Shown piece by piece: positions 1 through 6,912 of a stretch of 20,984 nt of DNA. The notes under the pieces are model-generated. The model did not search any database. It was not told where the DNA came from and saw only the letters and a program-made list of their open reading frames with translations. The stretch lies in assembly GCA_002307055.1 (NCBI GenBank), contig DBTM01000041.1, forward strand, positions 64,461-85,444, written 5' to 3'. A program made the position numbers and the translations under genes. Position 1 is the first letter of the stretch; every line of letters starts with the position of its first letter. Source of the stretch: Clostridiales bacterium UBA1316. Its GTDB lineage: Bacteria; Bacillota; Clostridia; Oscillospirales; Oscillospiraceae.

Positions 1-73
1 GGTGGAACCCCGCCGCTACGGAATAATTTAAACACGGTACGAAACCTGTTGTAAATGATAAAGGAGAAACCAT

Positions 74-301
74 ATGGAAAAGATGAGCTTTGAGCAGGCC
101 ATTATACGTATTGATGATATTGTCAAGACGCTTGAAAAGGGAGACGCGCCGCTGGAGCAGTCACTGACGCTTTTTGAAGAGGGGACGAGCCTCATTAAGT
201 TCTGCGGGAAGCTGCTCGACAGTGCCGAGCAGAAGGTTGTCCGCCTGCAAAAGGGGCAGGATGGCGAGCCGGCAGAAGTGCCGTTTGACGTGGAGGAGTG
301 A
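74..301 (+). CDS. xseB: Exodeoxyribonuclease VII small subunit
   Basis: Small subunit of exonuclease VII, which with XseA degrades single-stranded DNA from either end in the cytoplasm. At 75 aa it has the usual XseB length and layout: two helices with the family pattern SFEQAIIRIDDIVKTLEKG near the N-terminus, then LEQSLTLFEEG and a charged helix. An AAAGGAG ribosome binding site lies 7-8 nt before the ATG. The 73 bases before it hold only the end of an upstream gene. By usual gene order this would be xseA, but all three frames reach a stop by base 54 and the tail is too short to identify. Six bases separate its stop from ispA, so the two are surely co-transcribed. Confidence 0.95.
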   Translation: MEKMSFEQAIIRIDDIVKTLEKGDAPLEQSLTLFEEGTSLIKFCGKLLDSAEQKVVRLQKGQDGEPAEVPFDVEE

Positions 302-307
302 TAACAC

Positions 308-1189
308 GTGGAGCATATGGAATTTGAGGCTGAACTGGAGAGCTGCCGAGAGCTGGTTGAGACGCAGCTGAACACATATTTTAAAAATGAAGCGGGAAGC
401 GTTTTGGCCGAGGCGATGCGTTACAGCCTTTTAGCGGGGGGCAAACGGATCAGGCCCGTGCTTGCCTTGCAGCTGTGCAAAGCGGCGGGCGGCGATATGA
501 GCGCGGCTCTGCCCGCGGCCTGCGCCGTGGAGATGCTGCACACCTATTCCCTCATACACGACGATTTGCCCTGCATGGACAATGACGCGCTGCGGCGCGG
601 CAAGCCGACAAACCATATTGTGTATGGCGAATGTATAGCCACGCTCGCCGGTGACGCGCTCCAGGCGGCGGCGTTCGAAACGCTGCTGAGCGCGGACCTG
701 CCGGCGGATACCGTCGTCAAAATGGGTAAAATTCTGTCAAAGGCGGCAGGGGACTCGGGTATTTGCCTGGGGCAGGCGCTCGATATGCTCGGCGAGGGGA
801 AGAGACTGTCCCTCAATGAGATAACACAGATTCATCGTTATAAGACATCCGCGCTGCTTGTCGCGTCCGCGCAGCTCGGTGTTGCCGCCGCGGGAGGCAG
901 CGATGGCCAGCTCAGAGCGGCGGAAGAATACGCGTTTCACCTTGGTCTGGCTTTTCAGGTGCAGGACGATATCCTCGACCATATCGGGACGACTGAGGAG
1001 CTCGGCAAACCGGTCGGCTCGGACAAAGCAAATAATAAAACGACGTTTTTCACGCTCATGGGTCTTCACGACGCGCGCCATATTGTCAGCGATCAGACGC
1101 ATTACGCGATTGCGTCGCTTCATAATAATTTTGCAAATACAGAATTTCTTGAAGCTCTTGCCATTAATCTGGAAGAAAGAAAGTCTTGA
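308..1189 (+). CDS. ispA: Farnesyl/geranyl diphosphate synthase (polyprenyl synthetase)
   Basis: Trans-isoprenyl diphosphate synthase that condenses IPP with DMAPP and GPP to give farnesyl diphosphate for cell-wall lipid carrier and quinone synthesis. The 293-aa length is typical. The first aspartate-rich motif is HDDLPCMDND and the second is QVQDDILD, followed by a KPVGSDKANNKTTF region typical of bacterial FPP synthases. GTG at 308 is the chosen start because GGAGGAG (292-298) sits 9 nt upstream. ATG at 317 is an in-frame alternative with poorer spacing. It sits between xseB and the OLE RNA, with dxs of the same pathway downstream. Confidence 0.95.
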   Translation: MEHMEFEAELESCRELVETQLNTYFKNEAGSVLAEAMRYSLLAGGKRIRPVLALQLCKAAGGDMSAALPAACAVEMLHTYSLIHDDLPCMDNDALRRGKPTNHIVYGECIATLAGDALQAAAFETLLSADLPADTVVKMGKILSKAAGDSGICLGQALDMLGEGKRLSLNEITQIHRYKTSALLVASAQLGVAAAGGSDGQLRAAEEYAFHLGLAFQVQDDILDHIGTTEELGKPVGSDKANNKTTFFTLMGLHDARHIVSDQTHYAIASLHNNFANTEFLEALAINLEERKS

Positions 1190-1192
1190 TAA

Positions 1193-1219
1193 TTTACATT
1201 ATTATTGCTAATATATAGT
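1193..1219 (+). promoter_or_regulatory. Possible promoter for OLE RNA
   Basis: TTTACA (1193-1198, 5/6 to the -35 consensus) is followed by TATAGT (1214-1219, 5/6) at a short 15-nt spacing, or by TAGTAT (1216-1221, 4/6) at 17 nt. Either would start transcription close to the first base of the OLE closing stem. OLE RNA in Bacillus halodurans is known to be abundant and thought to have its own promoter as well as operon read-through. Here the match is only suggestive. Confidence 0.35.
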
Positions 1220-1220
1220 A

Positions 1221-1905
1221 TACAGCGGCGCAGTATCCTAGTCAGATCTGCCGTCTACCAGGAAGGGCCTAAAAATCCTTTAAAGGGCACACCTGCGAAA
1301 CTCCTTGTGTTTGCTTTGAACGCCCAGTTTGGGGTGGGTGCTGGGAGGAAGCGCGCAGCAGCGGTAACGCGGCAGCAATGCCGCGCGGCGCGGCTTTCGC
1401 GCTTGCATTCTCAGGGCGACCTCCAATGGCATGGAGATCCCGACCCTGTTTGTGCGGAGACCTGTTCATGTGCTTTGACGCGCTCGCTCAGCGAGTGTGA
1501 TCTTGTGTACGGGACAGGATTGAACCTGCATTGCGGTGTATCGGCTAAATGCCATATGCTGTGTGCAGAGTAGCCTGCCTTGAGTGGGATCTGCGGATAG
1601 GGGATTTAAATGTTGGAAGATATGGCCATATCTTCCGGCGCTATTGCCCCTTGAAATATTTTCTGCAAAAGAGGCTAAGAGACGGTTAGACTGCTGTGGA
1701 AAACACCTAGGCTGATCGGGGAGAACCTGTCCCCGTGACAGGAAGAGGATTGCAGTGCGGACTAAGTGGCAATCGGGCAGCGATGTTGGTAACGCATCGA
1801 ACGAGGCTTTAATGGGAAACCGCCTGATCGGCAACGAGAGGCAGCTCCGGGGGAAATCCAGCCCGTACCTAAGCCGTAAGATTTACTCAGCTTGTTGCCG
1901 CTGCA
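1221..1905 (+). ncRNA. ole: OLE RNA (Ornate Large Extremophilic RNA)
   Basis: A roughly 680-nt non-coding structured RNA between ispA and a membrane-protein gene, in the xseB-ispA-[OLE]-oapA-dxs-tlyA-argR-recN order known for OLE in Firmicutes. CAGCGGC (1223-1229) pairs with GCCGCTG (1897-1903), closing the whole element. The 3' part carries segments I recognise as OLE-like, such as GCGATGTTGGTAACGCATCG (1779-1798), TTTAATGGGAAACCGCCTGA (1808-1827) and GGGGGAAATCCAGCCCGTAC (1849-1868). Local hairpins include an 11+11 bp perfect palindrome (1615-1636), CGCTCGC/GCGAGTG near 1480-1496, and CCTGTC/GACAGG (1726-1742). Known OLE RNAs are about 600 nt, so this one is slightly long. In Bacillus it binds OapA at the membrane and affects tolerance to cold, alcohols and Mg2+. 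Open frames of 74-122 codons inside it have no ribosome binding sites or recognisable products and are treated as chance. Family assignment is from memory plus synteny, not a covariance search. Confidence 0.92.
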
Positions 1906-1906
1906 A

Positions 1907-2030
1907 ATTGAAAATTCGACTAGCGAATTTTCAATCTTGGAAAATTCGACGAACGAATTTTCAATCTTGGAAAATTTGACTAGCGAATTTTCAATTACGC
2001 AAAATTCGATGAGCGAATTTTCAATTACCT
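1907..2030 (+). repeat. Four tandem 30-bp hairpin repeats
   Basis: Four units start at 1911, 1941, 1971 and 2001 with an exact 30-nt period. Each has the form AAAATTCG-5 nt-CGAATTTT, then CAAT and a short linker. The loops are ACTAG, ACGAA, ACTAG and ATGAG. Unit 1 extends to a perfect 12-bp stem (ATTGAAAATTCG with its complement) and unit 2 to 9 bp. Unit 3 has T for C in the 5' arm, which becomes a G-U wobble in a plus-strand transcript, so pairing is kept. The array begins 3 nt after the OLE closing stem and ends 46 nt before oapA. No unit has the long U-run of a terminator. The function is unknown. Confidence 0.9.
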
Positions 2031-2076
2031 TAGAATGATGAAAATCTCAGCTAAGTAACTTTGGTGTGTTTAAAAT

Positions 2077-2616
2077 ATGAAGACAAAGACAAGCTCCAGA
2101 TGGCTTATAAAAATTATTATCGCCAGCATGTGCATATCCATGACGTTAACCTTCGCCTCATCAAAGATTCTTGGGAGTGCAGGTTATGTCATGGCATTTA
2201 TGGTTTTGGCCATTTTTATCCTTCTGGGCATAGTATTTGATATCATTGGCGTGTCCGTTACCGCGGCGACGACAGCGCCTTTTCACTCCATGGCCGCGCA
2301 CAAGGAAACCGGCGCGGTCGAGGCCATCCGATTGATTCGAAATGCCGAAAAGGTCTCCAGCATCTGTAATGACGTTGTCGGTGATATCTCCGGCATCATC
2401 AGCGGCACAACAGCGGCGCTGATTGTCACAAAACTGATGACGGATCTTTCAACAGATAATGTACTGATTCAGCTTGCCATTTCCGCTTTGGTGACGGGAG
2501 CGACCGTCGGCGGCAAAGCATTCGGCAAAACAATTGCAATTAATAACAGCACCCCGATCGTTCTCAAAGTCGGGAAGCTGATACACTTAAAGGACAGGAT
2601 ATTTCAAAAAAAATGA
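2077..2616 (+). CDS. oapA: OLE-associated membrane protein OapA
   Basis: A 179-aa integral membrane protein encoded just after the OLE RNA, the position of oapA in Bacillus halodurans. Hydrophobic spans lie at about residues 11-32, 36-62 and 128-150. The segment between, FHSMAAHKETGAVEAIRLIR (69-88) and NAEKVSSICNDVVGDISGII (89-108), matches my recollection of the conserved OapA core, which binds OLE RNA and brings it to the membrane. OapA was reported to work as a dimer and to be needed with OLE for cold and short-chain alcohol tolerance and Mg2+ homeostasis. No convincing ribosome binding site precedes the ATG at 2077, which may mean structured or coupled translation. Its stop overlaps the dxs ribosome binding site. 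The name rests on both position and protein pattern. Confidence 0.88.
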   Translation: MKTKTSSRWLIKIIIASMCISMTLTFASSKILGSAGYVMAFMVLAIFILLGIVFDIIGVSVTAATTAPFHSMAAHKETGAVEAIRLIRNAEKVSSICNDVVGDISGIISGTTAALIVTKLMTDLSTDNVLIQLAISALVTGATVGGKAFGKTIAINNSTPIVLKVGKLIHLKDRIFQKK

Positions 2617-2625
2617 GGGAAGTCA

Positions 2626-4680
2626 TTGGATATATTAGACAAGATCAGCCTGCCGGCTGATATTAAAAAACTTGATAAAGCAGAGCTCAATAATTTGTGC
2701 CGCGAGCTGCGCCAGTTTATGATACTGAGTGTCTCCAAAACGGGAGGCCATCTGGCTTCAAATCTCGGTATCGTTGAGGTCACAGTGGCGATACACCGTG
2801 TTTTTGACACGGCGCATGACAGGCTTGTATTCGATGTCGGTCACCAGAGCTATGTCCATAAGCTGCTGACGGGGCGGATGGATAAATTCAGTACCCTGCG
2901 GCAATACGGGGGCCTTTCCGGTTTCCCCAAGCCCGCGGAATCACGGCATGACGCGTTTATCGCGGGGCATGCGTCCAATTCTATTTCTGTGGGTCTCGGT
3001 ATGGCGCGGGCCAGAACGCTGTCCAGGCGCGAATACAGCGTGATCTCCGTCATCGGTGACGGCGCGCTCACGGGTGGGCTCTCCTATGAAGCGCTCAGTG
3101 ACGCCGGAGAGAGCGGCGAACCGCTCATCATAATACTTAACGACAACGGCATGTCGATCACACCCAGTGTCGGCGGTATGGCGACATATTTAGCCAAGCA
3201 GCGGCTCAAGCCCTCTTACGCCATGTTTAAAAAAAGATACCGGAGACTGATGGAAAGGCTGCCCGGTGGGCGGCATATATATCGTGTCACGCATGGTATT
3301 AAGAGCGCGTTCAAGGAGGCGCTTCTCCATTGCAGCATGTTTGAGGAGATGGGTCTCCAATATGCCGGTCCGATCGACGGGCATAATCTGCCCCGGCTGA
3401 TCGAGGCGCTCAATTGGGCCAAGGGGCTCGGCGAGCCTGTCCTGATCCATGTCATCACACAAAAAGGCAAGGGCTACAACTATTCTGAAATGACGCCGGA
3501 CATCTACCATGGCGTCAGCCCGTTTGATTATAAAAAGGGAGTCGTTTCAAGCGGCAGCGTATGCTTCTCATCAGTATTCGGCGAGGAAATGACGAAGATC
3601 GCCTCACAGGATTTCAGAGTCTGCGCCATAACGGCGGCGATGACGAGCGGCACAGGCCTTACGGAATTCGCCGGTAAATTTCCGGATCGGTTCTTCGATG
3701 TCGGGATTGCGGAGGGGCACGGCACGGCGATGGCGGCCGGTATGGCGTCTCAGGATGTGATTCCGGTTTTTGCGGTTTATTCAACGTTTCTGCAGCGGGC
3801 TTACGACATGCTCCTGCATGATGTCGCTATTATGAATCTCCATGTTGTGCTGGCTGTCGACAGGGCCGGTCTTGTCGGAGCAGACGGAGAGACGCATCAG
3901 GGAACCTTTGACGTCGGCTTTTTATCGACGGTGCCGAATATGAAAATATTATGCCCGGCAAGCTTTAATGAGCTGCGGGATATGCTGCGCAGCGCGATAT
4001 TGACGATGGACGGGCCTGTTGCCGTCCGTTATCCGAAAAGCGGCGAGGGGCGCTATAAGGACGGGTGCGGCGGCAGTATCCTGCCGTCAAAGCTGCTGCG
4101 CCGCGGCAAGGACATCACCCTCATCACCTACGGCATCAACATCAATACGGTGCTCGACGCCGCCGACATCCTTCAGACCGCCGGTATCGCCGCTGAAATC
4201 ATAAAGCTGAACATGATCTGCCCGATCGATTATGAGCTGATCGATGTTTCCGTTCATAAAACAGGGCGTCTGCTCGTTCTGGAGGAATGTGTCGAGCAGG
4301 GCTGCGCCGGAGAGCGCATCGCCGCGCATCTGGCCATGCGCGCGGTCAAGCTGAAAAGCCTCAGGCTTCTTAATCTCGGCAGCCGATTTATCCCCCAGGG
4401 CACGATCGGCGAGCTGCGGGAAATATGCGGTCTGGACACAGACAGCGTCGTGCGTTCGGTTACCGAGGCTCTCGGAAAAGCCGATATCATAAATCCGATT
4501 ATTCCCGTCGCGGAAATACCTCTCGAGATTCCCGAGAGCGAAACCGGCACCGGGACAGCCGGCGGCGGTGCAGCCGATACGGAAACAAAAGATGACACAG
4601 AAATTGAAATAAACGAAGGCGCTGCCGGTGATTTTTTAGCGGCGGTTTCGATAGCTGAAGATAAGGAATTGACTTCATGA
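2626..4680 (+). CDS. dxs: 1-deoxy-D-xylulose-5-phosphate synthase
   Basis: Thiamine-diphosphate enzyme joining pyruvate and glyceraldehyde-3-phosphate, the first step of the MEP isoprenoid pathway. Seen are FDVGHQSYVHKLLTGR (69-84), the ThDP motif GDGALTGG (144-151) to LNDNGMS, YAGPIDGHN (246-254), the catalytic glutamate in DVGIAEGH (E363), VYSTFLQRAYD (384-394) and DRAGLVGADGETHQG (412-426). The start is TTG at 2626, set by GAGGGA (2615-2620), since no suitable ATG aligns with the conserved N-terminus. At 684 aa it is about 60 residues longer than usual. Residues from about 623 form a Pro/Glu/Gly/Thr-rich acidic tail of low complexity. It shares isoprenoid supply with ispA upstream and overlaps tlyA by 4 nt. 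Confidence 0.97.
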   Translation: MDILDKISLPADIKKLDKAELNNLCRELRQFMILSVSKTGGHLASNLGIVEVTVAIHRVFDTAHDRLVFDVGHQSYVHKLLTGRMDKFSTLRQYGGLSGFPKPAESRHDAFIAGHASNSISVGLGMARARTLSRREYSVISVIGDGALTGGLSYEALSDAGESGEPLIIILNDNGMSITPSVGGMATYLAKQRLKPSYAMFKKRYRRLMERLPGGRHIYRVTHGIKSAFKEALLHCSMFEEMGLQYAGPIDGHNLPRLIEALNWAKGLGEPVLIHVITQKGKGYNYSEMTPDIYHGVSPFDYKKGVVSSGSVCFSSVFGEEMTKIASQDFRVCAITAAMTSGTGLTEFAGKFPDRFFDVGIAEGHGTAMAAGMASQDVIPVFAVYSTFLQRAYDMLLHDVAIMNLHVVLAVDRAGLVGADGETHQGTFDVGFLSTVPNMKILCPASFNELRDMLRSAILTMDGPVAVRYPKSGEGRYKDGCGGSILPSKLLRRGKDITLITYGININTVLDAADILQTAGIAAEIIKLNMICPIDYELIDVSVHKTGRLLVLEECVEQGCAGERIAAHLAMRAVKLKSLRLLNLGSRFIPQGTIGELREICGLDTDSVVRSVTEALGKADIINPIIPVAEIPLEIPESETGTGTAGGGAADTETKDDTEIEINEGAAGDFLAAVSIAEDKELTS

Positions 4681-5489
4681 GCAAAGCTCGTCTTGATGTG
4701 CGCCTTTGTGAGGAGGGTCTGTTCGACAGCCGTGAGCGGGCCAGAGCGGCAGTGATGAGCGGGATTGTTTATGTCAACGGACAGAGAGAGCTGAAGCCGG
4801 GGACGTCCGTTTCAGACACAAGCGCGCTCGAAGTGCGCGGCAGTGCGCTGAAATTCGTCAGCCGCGGCGGGCTCAAGCTTGAAAAAGCACTCGACTGTTT
4901 TGGCGTGTCTCCGGAAGGAAAAACGTGTATCGACTGCGGCGCCTCAACCGGCGGTTTTACCGACTGCCTGCTGAAACGGGGCGCTGCCCGTGTATATGCC
5001 GTTGATGTTGGGTACGGGCAGCTCGCCTGGGCGATCCGGAACGACCCGCGGGTCATCACAATGGAGCGGACAAATATCCGATACGTGACCCCTGCGCAAA
5101 TTCCCGAGAAGCTGCAGCTTGCTGTTGCGGACGTATCGTTCATCTCCTTGAGCCTTGTTCTGCCGGCTGTGAAGACACTTCTGTCTGAAGACGGGGAAGT
5201 CATTTGCTTAATAAAGCCGCAGTTTGAAGCCGGACGAGACAAGGTTGGGAAAAAAGGCGTGGTTCGTGAAGCGCAGACACATATCGATGTTATATGTGAT
5301 TTTGTGGAAAAATCGGAAAATATCGGTTTTCGTCTAAAGAATTTAACTTTTTCACCGATAAAAGGACCAGAGGGTAATATTGAATTTTTAGGCTGGCTCT
5401 CAGGAAATGGTCAAAGTGCTGACATTGACGTACCGAAAATAGTACATGATGCACATGAGCAGCTTGCCGAACAAAATCATCATGCATGA
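4677..5489 (+). CDS. tlyA: TlyA-family rRNA 2'-O-methyltransferase
   Basis: S4-domain plus FtsJ-like SAM-dependent methyltransferase, 270 aa, the normal length for TlyA (YqxC), often labelled hemolysin A. The S4 RNA-binding domain spans about residues 4-62 with SRERARAAVMSGIVYVNG. The SAM site is IDCGASTGGFTDCLL (85-99). KPQFEAGRDKVGKKGVV carries a conserved lysine of the methyltransferase centre. In mycobacteria TlyA methylates cytidines in 16S and 23S rRNA; the target in this lineage is inferred only. The ATG overlaps the dxs stop (ATGA), so translation is coupled. Its place between dxs and nadK is the usual Firmicutes order. Confidence 0.93.
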   Translation: MSKARLDVRLCEEGLFDSRERARAAVMSGIVYVNGQRELKPGTSVSDTSALEVRGSALKFVSRGGLKLEKALDCFGVSPEGKTCIDCGASTGGFTDCLLKRGAARVYAVDVGYGQLAWAIRNDPRVITMERTNIRYVTPAQIPEKLQLAVADVSFISLSLVLPAVKTLLSEDGEVICLIKPQFEAGRDKVGKKGVVREAQTHIDVICDFVEKSENIGFRLKNLTFSPIKGPEGNIEFLGWLSGNGQSADIDVPKIVHDAHEQLAEQNHHA

Positions 5490-5569
5490 GACACCCTCCG
5501 ATTAATACATTCGCTTAAGATGCAGCGCCGTTATCTGCTTTTGAACAGCCGAAAGGATAAACCGTTTTT

Positions 5570-6451
5570 ATGAGACGCATTTTGCTTTGCCCGAATTTAA
5601 ACCGCGACAAAGATTTGCTGCTGACGCAAAAAGTTCATCAAATGCTTAAAAACTGCGAAGCATCTGTCGTCATTTGTCCGCTTTTTGATGAGGAATGCGG
5701 CATACCGGCTATCGCAGGCTACGAATTTTCAACCCTGGAAAATGAGCTGAAGCACGCCGACATGGTGATTACCTTCGGAGGAGACGGCACTATACTCAGA
5801 GCCGCGCGCGCCGCGGCAGCCTCCGCAGCGGGCGGCGCGCACAAGTCGGTACCGATTCTCGGTGTCAACATGGGCAGCAAAGGCTTTATGGCGGAAATCG
5901 AGAAGGATGATATTGAGCTCATCCCGAAAGCTGTCTGCGGCGATTATGAGTTCGACAGGCGTATGATGCTCGACGTTGAGCTCGTAAGAAACGGCGAAAT
6001 GATCTACAGTGATTTTGCCTTAAATGATGTTGTTATTGCCGGTCACACAAAGGTTATCGATCTCACGCTTTACGGTGACGGCCAAAAAATATCGCATTTT
6101 TCGGGTGACGGCGCAATCGTCGCGACACCGACAGGGTCGACGGCTTACTCGATGGCAGCCGGCGGGCCGATTGTTGAGCCGTGCGCGGACAACATTATTA
6201 TGACGCCGATCTGTGCCCACGTTTTAGCGGCGAAATGTTTTGTTTTGGCCTCCGAGCGGCTCGTCACGGTTGAGCTTGGAGCCGTCAAGGCGAATCCGGC
6301 CTATTTGACCGTTGACGGCGGCGGTTACCTGAATCTGATCAGCGGAGACATTATCAATGTGCATAAATCTTTAAAAGAAACGTTATTGGTTCATCTTTCA
6401 AACAGGAGCTTCTACAAAAAAGTGAGCGAAAAGTTGGGTGAAAAATTTTGA
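5570..6451 (+). CDS. nadK: NAD kinase
   Basis: ATP- or polyphosphate-dependent kinase that makes NADP from NAD in the cytosol. The 293-aa length is typical. Diagnostic motifs are FGGDGT (69-74) with the catalytic aspartate at 72, NMGSKGF, and the glycine-rich stretch SGDGAIVATPTGSTAYSMAA that binds the nucleotide. AAAGGA lies 13-14 nt before the ATG, a loose ribosome binding site. The 80 nt before it show no clear promoter, so it likely belongs to the same operon as tlyA. Its stop overlaps the argR start. Confidence 0.96.
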   Translation: MRRILLCPNLNRDKDLLLTQKVHQMLKNCEASVVICPLFDEECGIPAIAGYEFSTLENELKHADMVITFGGDGTILRAARAAAASAAGGAHKSVPILGVNMGSKGFMAEIEKDDIELIPKAVCGDYEFDRRMMLDVELVRNGEMIYSDFALNDVVIAGHTKVIDLTLYGDGQKISHFSGDGAIVATPTGSTAYSMAAGGPIVEPCADNIIMTPICAHVLAAKCFVLASERLVTVELGAVKANPAYLTVDGGGYLNLISGDIINVHKSLKETLLVHLSNRSFYKKVSEKLGEKF

Positions 6452-6897
6452 AAAGTAAACGTCAAAACGCTATCTTAAAAATTATTGCAGCAAAAGATAT
6501 TGAGACACAGAATCAGCTCATTGAGGCTCTTATTGAAACAGGCGTTGACAGCACACAGGCGACAGTCTCACGTGATATCAAGGAGCTGCACCTGATTAAA
6601 GAGCTGACCGCGCAGGGGAAATACCATTATGTGATCGGCCAGAAGCAGGAGGTTCAGAATTATTCGACGCGCCTGAAATCGATATTCAAGGAATGCGTGA
6701 CCTCCTTTGTCTGCGCGCAGAACCTCGTCGTCATAAAAACACTGCCCGGCTTGGCCCCGGCGGCGTGCAGTGCCATCGACAGTATGAACATCAGGAACCT
6801 CGCCGGTTCCATCGCCGGAGACGACACAGCGTTTCTCGCCATGAGCGACAACATCTCCGCCGAACGTTTCTGCAAAGAGATAGAGAGCATGTTATAA
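6448..6897 (+). CDS. argR: Arginine repressor ArgR/AhrC
   Basis: Arginine-responsive transcription regulator, 149 aa. The N-terminal winged helix holds STQATVSRDIKELHLIKE, the recognition-helix signature of ArgR. The C-terminal hexamerisation and arginine-binding domain shows VIKTLPGLAPAACSAIDSM and AGSIAGDDTAFLAMSDN, including the conserved GDD motif. The start is TTG at 6448, overlapping the nadK TGA (TTGA), with GGGTGA a few bases upstream as a modest ribosome binding site. Location in the recN operon is conserved across Firmicutes. Direct targets cannot be read from this window. Confidence 0.95.
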   Translation: MKSKRQNAILKIIAAKDIETQNQLIEALIETGVDSTQATVSRDIKELHLIKELTAQGKYHYVIGQKQEVQNYSTRLKSIFKECVTSFVCAQNLVVIKTLPGLAPAACSAIDSMNIRNLAGSIAGDDTAFLAMSDNISAERFCKEIESML

Positions 6898-6912
6898 GAA
6901 GAGGATACTGAT

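Noticed and set aside
1221..1905. RNase P RNA, tmRNA or a group II intron as the identity of the large RNA
   Set aside because: The RNase P GAGGAAAGUC core, a tmRNA tag frame with tRNA-like ends, and an intron domain V or reverse transcriptase are all missing, whereas the gene neighbourhood and partner protein fit OLE.
1205..1979. Open frames of about 74-122 codons on both strands between ispA and oapA
   Set aside because: They overlap one another on both strands, lack ribosome binding sites and recognisable protein patterns, and lie within a region explained by a structured RNA with long-range pairing.
1907..2030. CRISPR array
   Set aside because: The 30-nt period leaves no spacer of CRISPR length; only 5-nt loops and short linkers vary, and no cas genes are present.
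1907..2030. Array of rho-independent terminators for OLE
   Set aside because: Stems are A/T-rich and each is followed by CAAT or similar rather than a U-run, so efficient termination is unlikely.
2850..4684. Antisense and alternate-frame ORFs within dxs
   Set aside because: They overlap a complete Dxs reading frame with intact active-site motifs and show no start signals or family resemblance.
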